Positions 44,201-56,249 of a DNA stretch of 64,000 nucleotides are shown here, piece after piece (the first letter of the stretch is position 1; every line of letters begins with the position of its first letter). The stretch is taken from contig NC_085137.1 in assembly GCF_035046485.1 (NCBI RefSeq), positions 346,198,505-346,262,504 on the forward strand, read 5' to 3'. Position numbers and translations under genes: made by a program. The stretch is from Aedes albopictus. Its lineage: Eukaryota > Arthropoda > Insecta > Diptera > Culicidae. Below the pieces are notes generated by a model. The model was not told the DNA's origin. It did no database searches and saw only the letters and a program-made list of their open reading frames with translations.

Positions 44201-46212
44201 ACGCGTTTAGCCACCAACACCGTCATGCCAAATTTTTGCTAGGAGGTTTTATTATTATGTATCTGTTTTTGAACAAACACGATAATTAGCGCCCAACTGC
44301 TTGAAGCGGTGTTATCAGAAGAAATCATTTTTTCAAAAACGGCATACGGAAAAATAGTGACGGATTTAAAGGTGTTACTCATTTATTGTCCTTGATATAT
44401 ACCTAAGCATATTTCCTTATACAAAAGAAACGTAGGTAACAATTGTGCGGTTAAAACTCGAGAAACAGGAAACCCGAGCAACTATGAGAGAATAATCTAT
44501 TTATTACCAATTTTTCGGTGAGATATAGTTTGTATTGTGCAGTGTACTTGTGCACTGTAAGGTATTGGAGGAATGATACAGACAAGCAGAAACATTGCAG
44601 TCACTGGATATATCGTCTATCAAGCCAGCGAGAAAGAAAAAAACTCAGTACAAATTTTACCACCTACCATGCGATTTTAGTTGTCACATTATCACCATAA
44701 AGAGCAGACACACGATATTAGTTTTTGCTTGGATCTGTATCGCTAACATACTACGTTTGAAATGAATTGTGCAGCAAATGTTTTCAATAATAATGCAATC
44801 TAACAACAATATTATTAGTTACGAAATTAATTACTAAGTAACATTTCTTGCGAAATGAAAAAAAAAGACTAGAATTGGAAACCAAAACAGGCACAAAGGT
44901 TGAACTTCATAATCCCACACAACTGTTTTGCACAAGTTCAGTGAAATACCTACCTGTTTATAGAGGAGAATCATTGACAATGAATCACTAATACGGACAA
45001 TAAATAATCGAATTCCTGAAAAAATAAATAAATTTCTTACGCTGGTTCAAGTTTCACTGTCGTTTTTTTATTATATTTGAGTCAATTCAGAAACAGAAAA
45101 GCGGTTGTTGATTGACTTTATAAAGTTTGTCAGTAATCGTCTCAGAGTACCTCACTCTGGTATGTACTATAAATTCTTTACAAAAAAGAAAGATCAAGGC
45201 GCTGAGATGTACTCGGAACAGTTGATCTGATGAAAATCAAAGCATGTTCATTGTTAATCAATCTCCTCTACAGACGCACTATAAAGGTTATTCGTGCGCA
45301 AAGTCTGAAGCCGAGCTTCCTTGTTAACCAACTTTATTCGCAACAATTAATAAGAAAGGGCTTTCAATTATCTAGTTTACCTTAGTGTACCGTACTGTTA
45401 AGTTACTACTCTCTTATAACAGCAATCACCTGGAATCGGCCAATTATTGCAACAGAGTGTGAACCATAAAAGTGAATGTCTATGGTTGGCGAAATAAAGC
45501 ATTGTTTTCATCTGTTAATAGGAGTCGAACATGACGCGATATGAGTTCGTGGAACAAAAAAGAAAGCCTTTGTTTGAAAAATTCCAACGTTTCTTCAGCA
45601 TGAGAATATTGATTAGAACATATACCTATCAGGTTTTTTTTTAATAAGACGATCTTTTTTAGAAAATCTGAAAGAGCAGATACTTACCACATGTAAGTAT
45701 CTCAGTCGAATCGGATGCACGTACGCATATATTTCCATCGTATGGAAGATCCAGTGGCATACCTCTGCACATCACACCTCCTAAATAATCGCTCTTTCGA
45801 GTGCAATGATGAACAGTAAATTTGAAAGGGCATCACCTAGCTTCAATCCACCTAAGGTCACAAACAAAGTAGACACTTTGTCTGTGATCCGATCAATTTA
45901 ATCCATCCAGCGTCGTGATAAGCATATGGAAAGGGGACTACTAGCTAGCACGGTATAACACAAACTGATTAATTAATCAATCTCTAACATTTAACAGACT
46001 ACTGTGCTTATATTTTACGGTTGCTTGTATCCTAATACTTATCCTCAAGCGAAACGTTGTTTAGGACGTTGCCAATGCTCCTACAATGTTTCTTGAATAC
46101 GGCTGTTGGCACTGTGTACAATGTTTATAAGATGATACAATCCTTTAAACTGACAGTTTTTTTATGACGCAAATCGTTAAAAGGCTTCAACAAAACGATC
46201 TAGTATTCCATA
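44201..46212. other. Intergenic, no recognisable gene
   Basis: AT-rich, largely non-repetitive; only short open frames. Confidence 0.45.
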
Positions 46213-46333
46213 GAGGTTGATAATGATTGAAATCTGTCTGTTTTTGGCTTACATATGTTTTCATCAGGAAACAGTTTCCTGATGAAAACATATGTGAGCC
46301 AGAAAGAGACAGATTTCCATCATTAGCAACCTC
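46213..46333. mobile_element. Near-perfect 121-bp hairpin MITE
   Basis: GAGGTTGATAATGATTGAAA on the left is matched by the inverse TTTCCATCATTAGCAACCTC. The central arms TTTCATCAGGAAAC/GTTTCCTGATGAAA nearly abut, so the whole unit folds into one hairpin. TA at 46211-46212 and 46334-46335. Confidence 0.8.
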
Positions 46334-46449
46334 TATACTTTTGATCAACGCAAACGATAGATATGATAGGATATGATCGACGTAACATGTTCACGTTTAT
46401 AATGGATGTTTCCAAAAATCTGTCTTGTCTTCTTGTATGCCATGGGCTG

Positions 46450-47270
46450 GTGGGCAGCCAATTAATCGTCCCATAATAAATTAAAAAGTTTCCATAAATA
46501 ATTCGAAAATTACCAATAAATAATTAGGGGTGGAAGCAATAATAAACTAGAAAAGTTCCATAAACAATTCAAAAAGTGCATAAATAAATCGAAACTTCCC
46601 AAAAATAATTGATTTTTCTAGCAATAAAAAATGTAAGAATTTCCACAAATAAATCAACAATTGCAATAAAAAACTATATTTTTCCCAACAAAAATTTTCG
46701 AACATACTACATTATTGTGCAATTTAACAGACAATCGCTTGCTGTCCGAACTCGCTAACGCTCGTCGGACTTAAAAAAGGGATAACATCTCTGTTAGCAT
46801 TATACCGAGCAAATTCTTGGATCTGTGGATTGCCTAGAACCGACGCAGTTACGGCGCATCGGATTTCGGAAACATCGGCGGCCTTCTGCCGCCTCAGTTC
46901 CTCAATCCTTGCTCATCAGTTTCTATTTATTGCTAAATTTTCAATTGCTTTTTTGATGTTTTTCAATTGGGAATTTTTAAATTATTTATGGAAAAATCAG
47001 ATTTATTTATGGAAAATTTTAACTGTTTTGGTGGAAAAAATGTGATTATTTATTGCAATTATTGAATTATTCGTGGAAATTCCGACGTTTTTTATTGCTC
47101 AAAAATCAATTATTTATAAGAAATTTTGATTTATTTATGCACTTTTTGATTTGTTTATGGAAACTTTATAGTTTATTATTGCTCCCACCCCTACTTCTTT
47201 ATTGGCAATTTCTGATTTTGTTACGGAAAATGATCACTTTTTTATGAGTCGTTTATATTTTAGCCTGGGC
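46450..47270. mobile_element. Inverted-repeat element rich in ATTTATGGAAA
   Basis: The left arm has AGGGGTGGAAGCAATAATAA and CAAAAAGTGCATAAATAAAT; the right arm has the inverse (TTTATTATTGCTCCCACCCC, TTTATGCACTTTTTGATTTG). A distinct GC-richer core lies at about 46730-46915. Ends are approximate. Confidence 0.65.
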
Positions 47271-47275
47271 TGGTG

Positions 47276-47410
47276 GCAATGCTTTCGTTAATAAATCTGC
47301 TGGCTGCTCATTCATTGAAAGATACTGGATTTCTATTTTGTTACACAATATAGAAATCCAGTATTTTTCAATGAATGAGCAGCCAGCTGATTTATTAACC
47401 AAAGCATTGC
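47276..47410. repeat. Palindrome made of a copia pol fragment
   Basis: Arms 47276-47337 and 47350-47410 are inverted copies. Either strand reads NEQPADLLTKAL, the conserved C-terminal end of Ty1/copia RNase H. Only this fragment is present. Confidence 0.75.
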
Positions 47411-48045
47411 ACAATGGTCCACGAACCAGATTTACGAGGAAAGATGCATTCAGCGCCCTCAAATGATTTTTTAGATAAATATGGTCTTCTTCAAAGTTGT
47501 TCCTAATAATAAGGCCCTCTTTTCAATATACATGAAAATTAGGGTGGTTCATATTTTCAAAGAAATTGGTAATCAAACTTTTTTATTTGCAAGAACAACT
47601 GTATACATTCTTCGGGAAAATTGTAGATCTATCAATTTTGAGCAAGTTTGCTGAAGACACTTTTTATGTAGCTTTGAAATTGACCGATCTAGAGGTATTT
47701 TTCTTAATAAGCTTAGGGTGGTTCAAGAAAAACCGGTTTTCTGGCGTTAACTTTTTCAGTTTCGATTTTTCATCAAAGTCGCCCAAGAAACACATTTGAA
47801 GCATTTAAAGACGCGTCGTTTCGTGCGCTGAGATGACCGTTATCTCTTTTGGTTCAAAAGTTAAAGGCGTTTTTCTTAAAAAGTCATAGTTTTTTAAAAA
47901 GGGTTTATGATGGGTTGGGGCAAACATAAAAAAATATCTCTTGCCCGCATTCAAAAGAAGAAATGTTGTTATAAAACATATCAAAAAATTAGAGGGGTGT
48001 TATTTTTGTTACTCAAGTGAAAAATACTTGAAAAGTGCCTATTTT
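47407..48045 (+). repeat. Dispersed repeat, copy 2
   Basis: Closely similar to 13763-14482, in the same order, with a deletion near 47930. It starts at the right edge of the copia palindrome. Parent element unknown. Confidence 0.75.
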
Positions 48046-48477
48046 TTCTAGGCACTTCAAAAAATGTAAAGAAAGGCAGCTTTTATCAAAAAATAAGATT
48101 TATTTTGACACAAAGGTGGTAAAAATTTCTTGGCAAATGATCGAAGATACTGTGCAAAACTTTACGGAAGGACTCAAGCGCAAAGCTCAAGATGACGGAT
48201 ATAATAAGTCAAATCAACAATGTCTTCATGTAAATTGATGCTTTTTTAATATGAATTGCTTTTGGGTTGGGAATAAGTTAGAATGCATTATTACAGCTTG
48301 ATTTTCTTTGGCTAGATTTTGCTGTGCGCATACCTTAGGTTATGCAATTTTATTATGCAAAAGTTAAAGAATTCATCCTCAACGTGTACATTCTTTCGTC
48401 GATCGGCCATCAACCGATGACGCGCCTCTGCATATCGCCTCTCACGATAAAAAACAGTTCGCAGCTTGAATTTGGGG
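48046..48477. other. No recognisable feature
   Basis: AT-rich spacer. Confidence 0.35.
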
Positions 48478-48750
48478 TCTCCAGTTAGCCTAGTGGTTAA
48501 GGCTATGGATCGCCAATCCGGAGACGGCGGGTTCGATTCCGGTTCCGGTCGGGAAAAATTTCTCGACTCCCTGGGCATAGTATATCATTGTGCTTGCCAC
48601 ACAATATACTAATTCATGCAATGGCTGGCAAAGAAAGCCCTCCAATTAATAACTGTGGAAGTGCTCAAAGAACATTAAGTTGGAGAGAGGCAGGCCAAGT
48701 CTCAGTGGGGGAGACGTAGAGCCATAAAGAAAAAGAAGAAGAAGCTCGAA
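48478..48750 (+). mobile_element. tRNA-derived SINE (family 3)
   Basis: A box TTAGCCTAGTGGTTAAGG, B box GGGTTCGATTCCGG, body AACTGTGGAAGTGCTCAAAG, tail AAAGAAAAAGAAGAAGAAG. Family 3 shares its body with family 1 but has a different tRNA head. Resembles Feilai-like Aedes SINEs in organisation. Confidence 0.87.
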
Positions 48751-49450
48751 TTTGTTGTCGCTGCTCAGGTAGATAGTATGATTACCTCTACTTTCATACC
48801 ACGGAATCAGCAGTTCTTCATTGCATCGGGTGCCCCCGATGAAGTTGATAAATCAACAGTTCCACGTACCGAACTGCTAATTGCAAGTCCTCTTTGTCCG
48901 CAGGGGTCGTTGCCTTGGTTCGTATTATTCTGTTTCTGACATTCCATTGCGTTTCTTTCTAACGGCTAACTCTTTTTGGGCCGGTTACCAACCCCTTAAC
49001 TTTCCGGGGGACTATGGTGAAAATTTCAGCTTTGAGTCCTTCACTGGCTCTCAGATGTTGATCAGCGGCTCCTAACATGGAAAACAGAGTCTGGTGTAAA
49101 CCGATCCTCCTGAAGAACAGCGGCTCAGGCTTTTACAAGCCACCAGGGTACCAGGTTGTCAGAGAAGCCTTCGAAAAAAGTTCCTACCGTGGTTGGTTAC
49201 CCTATGGTCCCTAAGGTTTGTCGCATCACGGCTGGTGCCACGGAGAGGTAAAGGTAGGAGTTGCGGGGAATTCCTTAACCCTAAAAGGGATACCTGAGGT
49301 CCATTGGACCCCAGGCGCCTTTCAGAGCTCGTCTTTGATGGAACACACTCAGCGAGGTGACGAAACTGAGGCCATGAAGGTATCCCTTTTGGGGTTAAGA
49401 GGCTAATGACCTCAATGGGGTATGTTTTGTGCGTTACCCAGCCTTTACAG
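48751..49450. other. GC-richer segment of unknown nature (possible LINE leader)
   Basis: From about 48880 the base composition rises and the inverted phrases ATCCCTTTTGGGGTTAAG and CCTTAACCCTAAAAGGGATA occur (49380 and 49274). No coding domain. A 5' leader of a non-LTR element is possible but not shown. Confidence 0.3.
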
Positions 49451-52400
49451 TTTTAACAGTTTTATTTAAACTATTTTGTTTTCAGGCTACAAGAGTAGAA
49501 AAAAAAACATAACATTATCATTCTATTTTTTATTGAAACTTTCTGTAAAGAATACCAAGTAAATTTCGGATATCAGGAAATATAACACGAAATATTTCTT
49601 TTCAGTAACGTATAATTAATATACTGTCCACCAAATACATATTCGTGATTAATGTAATCAGTATAATTAATGATTCTTACAATCGTGTTCTCTTCTTGCT
49701 CTAACCTTGGATTAGATGATAACTGCTTGCTTGTTTTCCTTAATGGATTTCCTACATCACTTCGGTTTACATCATTTGCAAACCAAAACAAGTTTCCTCC
49801 AGATGTGTGCATCTGCATTCCGTAACGGCTTCCTCCTCGCAGTTTTCAAAACAAGTATAGAATCTTGCCTGCATCAAAAAATGAATCCAATCAAACAATC
49901 GAAATTGGTCGTTGATGTTTATGGTTCTAAAACACTTTGAGATCCAAGTTGCTGAACTGGCACTAGTAAGCCACAAAAAGTGGCTTTGATAGTAACTCCT
50001 ATAATCCTACTCCTAATATTGCCTTTCATTCTGTTCTGAGGATCTTGTGCTACGGTGGATTCATATCCTAACAAGTTCTACTGTTTAGAAGTGTTTTTTT
50101 TGTATAGGGAATTGATATAACTTCAATTTGAATGCTTCCTTTGTGTGGTGGACTGATAAAACCAATTTAAATATTTCAAATTTAACACACGATTGGAACT
50201 ACTTAAAGCAAACGTACTTTGTTGTTCGTATCTAAATGCGAGTTCCAGCTAAATTTCGCTAAGTTTGGTTCTGTTAGCTGCTTCCGTTATATTACCGCTG
50301 ATGTATCGTTTCCGTCTCATTCGGGGTTTCCTTGCTTCTATCTGTTTCTACTGGCCCATGACTGCTAATCAAATTATGTATTCTCTATTGTTCTGTCCTA
50401 AATAAAGGCTATAAAAATGATGAAATATGATTATTTTACATTTATTGATCAGGACCATACCATATCTCTTGGTTATATTGATTACACGTTATCGTTTGTT
50501 TTTCTAAACGTTCATTTATTTAATCTATCTGCTTGTTTTGTTTCTTCTTTATTAGAATTTTATGATTAACGATTGCTCGGCACACAACATCAATACGAAA
50601 AATCGGTTGCGAGTGCCAATAATCTTTTTGTTTTATTAGGTCTAGCGCAATTTTACAGAATGCAATTTTATTCCTGTTTCAGGAAGTCACAAGCATATCT
50701 TAAAGATTTATTTATGTTAGTTCATGTGTTATTTAGTTACGTCGAATGTTCTAGTATAGACTTCGCTTTTGCATTTTGCTTCAGCCATGCTGAAACGAGA
50801 CGACGATGATAGGGTTTAGTTTTGGTTTGAGTTTCTATATTTGGAGACAGTAAAGTGAAGTACAAATCACTAGTTAACGTAATGGATTGAACAATTACGA
50901 GCTTATTGTATAAACGGTGATATGCTCGGTTTTAATAACGGAACATTTAAACAAAAGTGGTTTTGAAGTTTTTGGGTTTTCAAAACCCCTTTTTCTAAGG
51001 ATAGCAGCAGAACTAAACTTCAATTGATAATCCGGTATGCATAAACATAAGTTGACTTGAGTTTTGAAGCAACACAACACCACTGTTGATAACATTTTAC
51101 TATTCAGAAACGAATATTCTTCACAGTTGGGAACTGCTTGAGGAAACTTGCATTATAATGTTATATAGTTTGTTCATGATTCTCCTCGTTGGTATTTTGG
51201 CTGATACAATAGAAGGTTTCTGTAGAATCATTTTTTTTGCTGGTTGAATAAAGTTTCTCGACAAAGTTTCCGTACATTATCTAAATATACTTTTAAGCTA
51301 AAATGTAAATATGATAAATATATACCTTTCTGTTAGCTTAAACATTTTCTCCGTTTTTTTTCAGTATTCGGTTTATTTTTGTAATGTTTCCATGTGTATA
51401 CAAAACAGCCAGAGAAACTCTAAAAATGTTAACTGATCATTTCATATGGTTTTCCTTCATACAATTTCATTTTCCTAAGCAAAAAACTTTTCAACTGTTG
51501 AGTGTACTCTTATCGCAACGGATTTCAGTGACAAATATGCTTATATATTTATTTATTTTTTCTGCGATAAAACACTTCCACATATGTCTTACGGGTGCTG
51601 TTACAGCTTGTGGTAATATGACTATATATATATTTAATTTATCTTTATTTTTCCACTGTTTAGACTCATAGAACTAACGGTATTACACTCTGCTTTCTGG
51701 TATATAGCTACAATTTCAATGTTTCATTAAATAAGTTTCCTCCATGAAACTGGAGAAATTTGTGTTAACTCTAAATTCCACATCACAAGTTTGAAGGAAA
51801 AATACGGGGAGAATAAAGTAACGGGTTTTGCTTGACGCTGTAAATGGATCTATTGTTTGTATAAATTGTTGCGATCTTTGTTCTTGATGGTATTTCTAAA
51901 TGTCTTGCTTATGAGTTTCAACTTTTTGTTACACTTGCACGGCCACTCTATTCGGAACTGTATAAGTTTGGGTTCGATGTTACACACTGTACATATTAGC
52001 CAAGGTGGATTGAAATTTATTCAGTTATGTGTCAAAAGGTTTGATTGTATAATCTCTATTGTTTCGAATCTATTGTTTTCTGTGTTATGAGTCTGATATT
52101 GGAGTAAAAGAGTCAGAAAAATGTCTATTACATGTTAGTGGCTACTGATAAGTTTTGTGTGAGTTTTTCGGTTTTTACTGTTTCCTATGTTTGAATATCT
52201 GATTGTAACCGTTCGCATGAAATTTCCGTTTTCCCCTATTGGTAAGCCGAATGCTAATACCGTAATATGTTGCACATCGTAGTGTATGTGTCAGTATGTG
52301 TACTTTAGACCTATTTTTTTTTTCTTTTGCTATTACATTTATAGTGACAATACGCTGTATCAAGTAAAAATCCATCCACTCTTTTAGCTAAATTTCCAGT

Positions 52401-53031
52401 TTCTGATGCATTTAGAATAATATCTGTTACCGCTTCATCTGCTCCCTCTATTTGCTTCTGCTTCATTTACTTTTTCATATATTCTACTTGATAAAATTTT
52501 CCTAAGCGATGTTTTGACCCGGACGATATTGTTGATTTAGGAAATTGTCTATAGCATTAAATTGATAGGTGAAGGAATTGGGGAACATTCAGTGAAAACT
52601 GCAGTACATGGCACCTGGTAGCTTGATTTAGCACAACAGAATCAATTTTCATGTGACATGAGCAATTGTTTTATTCAGTTTCCTGAAATTCAAATATATT
52701 CAGTTTTCTGAACTATAAGAAATGCGTACTTTCTTAAAAAAATCCCTTTGATCGAATGGTTATAACTTTTAAATTATTGGAGAAGTAAATTTTGTTATTT
52801 TTATTTTTCATAAAATAGAATTTCAAAATTTAGAATGTAATTACAAGTTGAACATAGGGTCTTGCTCATAAAATTAAAAAAAATCATGTAGACCATATTT
52901 TTCTAGATAAGAAACTGCAGAAGCTTTTTGCGTAGTTTTTTGACCAGTTTACCGTAATTTTCACCTCATATTCCTCCTTCAATAGAACGCAACAAAAGAG
53001 CCGTTCTGATTCAAGTTTCGATGGAAGCATT
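49451..53031. other. Non-repetitive intergenic block; weak - strand exon candidate
   Basis: About 3.5 kb with no recognised transposon, suggesting host sequence (UTR, intron or regulatory). The only exon-like signal is on the - strand: a pyrimidine-poor acceptor TTTTTTGATGCAG (about 49872-49884) is followed by ARFYTCFENCEEEAVTECRC and a stop near 49770. No family recognised. Confidence 0.25.
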
Positions 53032-53426
53032 CACTCAGCGAAAAAAACTAGCGAAATTCATCAAAATACCTTATGAAAATTTGCTATAATTATTTCTTAT
53101 GGATGCCATAAGAATACCTTATGAAAATTGAGCGGGCTTGCTATGACAAATCTCATAAGATAGACTTATGAAAAGAACAAAAAAATCTTAAAATGATGCA
53201 GACTGGAATCGATCCATGAACGTCGGGATCACCGAGCCCGTGTTTTATCCACGCGGCTACCGACGCTTGTGAATATCATGTTGCTAAACATGAATAAAAG
53301 CCAAGCTGTGAGACGATTTTACGTCATAGAGTGACCTTATGAAATTCATCCGAATCATTATGAATTATTTAAAGGCCGTTTCATAAGTTGGGCCTTATGG
53401 AAATCTTAAGGTTATTTGGCTGAGTG
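53032..53426. mobile_element. MITE, TIR CACTCAGCGAAAAAAACTAG
   Basis: Left CACTCAGCGAAAAAAACTAG; right GTTATTTGGCTGAGTG. Internal CCTTATGAAAA / TTTTCATAAGG blocks. Same family as 12055-12301. A tRNA-like box pair lies inside at about 53199-53278 on the - strand. Confidence 0.75.
53199..53278 (-). repeat. tRNA-like promoter module inside the MITE
   Basis: The - strand reads GCGTCGGTAGCCGCGTGGAT (A-box-like TAGCCGCGTGG) and later GGATCGATTCC (B-box-like), about 40 bp apart. It could be a SINE remnant captured by the MITE. It does not fold into a clean cloverleaf. Confidence 0.45.
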
Positions 53427-53540
53427 TTCAATGTAAAGGGTGAGTCGTTATTTATTGTGCCACCCCACCTTCAATTGATTCGTAAATTGTCTACGGTTAT
53501 CGAAATGAAATAAACATTTTACAGTAGTTTAGTATATATA

Positions 53541-54076
53541 TATCTATGGATCGCCAACCCGGAGACGGTGGGTTCGATTCCTGTTCCGGTCGAGAAAATT
53601 TCCTCGACTCCCTGGAGTGTATCATTGTGCTTGCCTCACAATATACAAATTAATGCAATGGCAGGCAAAGAAAGCCCTTCAATTAATAACAGTGGAAGTG
53701 CTCAAAGAATAGTAAATTGAAGAGAGGGTGGCCAAGTTCCAGTGAGAACGTACACACTAAGATTCAGATGTTCCAGCTCAGTAATTTTTTCACTGAGTTC
53801 AGTATTTTTTCCATCTTTTTACTGAGTTTTCAACAGCAGATTTATTTCGGTACACTCGGTAATCGTATTTACCGTTCACCAGTAACGATATTCACCGTGC
53901 TTCAGTAACTTTTGACAGTTTGTGAGCTGAGCTCGGTAATTCATTTACAGAATATCCGCAAAATAAATAACCGAGCGTACCGAGTTAAATCTGCTGTTGA
54001 GAACTCAGTAAAAAGATGGGGAAAATACCGAGCTGATCTTAGTGTGTAGAGCCATAAAGAAGTAGAAAAAGAAGAT
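53541..54076 (+). mobile_element. tRNA-derived SINE (family 3), truncated and split by a MITE
   Basis: Begins inside the tRNA head (TATGGATCGCCAACCCGGAG). B box GGGTTCGATTCC; body as in 48478-48750. The MITE at 53753-54046 interrupts it; the tail AGAGCCATAAAGAAGTAGAA resumes at 54049. Confidence 0.82.
53753..54046. mobile_element. TA-flanked MITE, TIR CACACTAAGAT
   Basis: Ends CACACTAAGATTCAGATG and GAGCTGATCTTAGTGTG, with TA at 53751-53752 and 54047-54048. CTCGGTA and TACCGAG motifs repeat inside. Half-copies of the same family are at 54077-54157 and 56283-56402. Confidence 0.82.
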
Positions 54077-54159
54077 AGCCGAGCGTACCGAGTTAAATCT
54101 GCTGTTGAGAACTCGGTTAAAAGATGGACTAAATACCGAGCTGATCTTAGTGTGTAACC

Positions 54160-54496
54160 ACAAACAAACAGACGTAACACTCTTAAAAACGGCTTGGCAC
54201 ATGCATTTAACGATCGATTCAAATTTCATTTGATTTCCGCGATCCTTCCACCAGAGGCGCTAGTGTTCGATCGCTTTGACGTTTGCCAGTGTACACGTTG
54301 CTAAATGATGCAAACAAAAATTACAGGCGATTTGTGTAGTAGTGTGAGTATTAGACAAACGTCAAATCGAAATCCATTATGGTCGACAGTGTCTCGCGCG
54401 GTTCTACCAACAGGTGGCAGTGTGCTCATAAAAAAGACACTGGGCAAAAGTTTTTGATGAATTTCCGCTAAGTGTTACGTATGTTTGTCTGTGGTG
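54160..54496. mobile_element. MITE, TIR CCACARACAAACAGACGTAAC
   Basis: Left CCACAAACAAACAGACGTAA; right is the inverse of CCACAGACAAACATACGTAA. Contains GGCGCTAGTGTTCGATCG. Same family as 31882-32160. Confidence 0.75.
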
Positions 54497-54694
54497 TAAC
54501 CCTTCACTGATAAGTGACACCAGTGCAAGAATTATGCAATTGAAAACAAATAATTCCACAGTAGAAGCTACCAGATTCTCTCTTTATCCTTTTTGCTGAA
54601 TACTCTGTGAATAAGTTAACGAGTTCTGCAAATGAACTGTCAAACATTACAGATGAACAGTAGATTTCGTTACTGGGCATTTTTTATTACCGTA

Positions 54695-56249
54695 CGGGTT
54701 TGGGCCGAAGGGTCTCAGATGTTCATGAAACTTTTTCCACAGGCAGGGCTCTTGGATATATGAACAAAAAAAATTGAGGAAAATTCAGGGTAACATATTT
54801 CTCCGGAAAATTCAGGTCGAAATTTTTCCATTATAACAGTAAATTTTTCAACAAAATTGTCCATAACTCAAAGTCGAGAAAAAGTGCATTCCAAAAATTT
54901 CAGCGATCAAAGCTTCTGAAATAACCTTCTCAAACATATGTATTTTTTTTTTAATTTTCCACGAGTTCGGGCATTGTTTTTCCGGATCTTCTTTACGAAT
55001 TTTCTCAACTGTGGAGAATTTTGTGCAAAACTTTTCCAGTTCATATTTTTTTTTGGATTTCTGAGAAAATTTGCTTTTATTTTCTATGATGCTTCGTTCT
55101 AGAGGTTTGATTTTTCAAAGTAAGTAGTGTCAGGGGAAAACAAAAAAAAATCCACCTGACTTTTCTGGGAAAATAGGCGGATCTGAATTTTTCTCAATTT
55201 TTTTTGTGCATATAGGGTATATGTACCATTCCTTGGCCTAATTTGCAAGCCGCCTTGACAATTTTGACCATAACTCATGAATAAATAGCACTAGAAATAA
55301 TATGTTGACCCTATTACACACTCTGTTTCACCAATTGGAAGTAAACTAACGTAAATATTCAAGAATTTACTTAATTAAGTTGAAAAGATTCGATGCGATG
55401 GTATGCAACGTTGGTCTATGGTACAAAAATTGGCCTATTAGTGGATACAACGTTGGCCTATTGCTTTCCATGCACTAGAACCACTAATTATCTATTCAAT
55501 ATTTCTGCTGAACTATCATCTCTGTTTGTTCACCAATCTTACTTTTAAATTACATTTTCGGAGCCAAATTTTCAAAAAACTATAAATAAATCACTTAAAT
55601 TAAAGTTCTTTCTTAATTTAGTAAGGAAATCAACGCAACCCTATTATTGTGTTATATTTTTACAGTCACCGCACACAAAATCCTTTTTCCTGTTCGTTCT
55701 TTCTGGTTCTTACGCAAGCAATGTTGTTGACGTCACTTTATGGGTGTTGTTGACGTCACTTTACTGATGGGCCAAGATTTGGGTACATAGTGAAAAAAAT
55801 GTCTTCAATATTCGGCCCACGTTCAATTTGTAAAAAAGTTACTATTCGTTGAAAACAAATATACAAGTTCAAAATAGCGTCTTTGACCGTCGCATCAAAT
55901 GTTCAGTTATTGAAAAGTCAATTCGAAATGTTCCAGAATCATGCCATTTATGATCATGTGTATAGACTACCCACTAAGCCGAAGAATCATGGCATCTACC
56001 AAACATAAACAAAATGACATTTTCATTCAATTTCAATGCTCCAAAATGCTGAAATTGAAACGAAATGTTACAGTTGTTTGGCGCATAGATTTTCCGATAT
56101 CCAGTTATGCGTGTTTGTTTGAGTTTTTGGTTAACGTTGAGATAGGCCGAACGTGGGGACTATGCCAACGAAGCATCCCGATACCCTATCCATGAGCCCT
56201 GCCTGTGGAAATAGTTTCATGAAAATCTAGGACCCTTCGGCCCAATTTG
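54695..56249. mobile_element. TA-flanked TIR element, GGGCCGAAGGGTC ends
   Basis: Left CGGGTTTGGGCCGAAGGGTC; right is the inverse, GACCCTTCGGCCCAATTTG. The arms continue as CCACAGGCAGGGCTC / GAGCCCTGCCTGTGG. TA at 54693-54694 and 56250-56251. It appears to have jumped into a CTCGGTA-type MITE, whose right half resumes at about 56283. No transposase. Confidence 0.75.

Noticed and set aside
48478..48552. Functional tRNA gene
   Set aside because: Same organisation as the other SINE copies, including shared body and tail.
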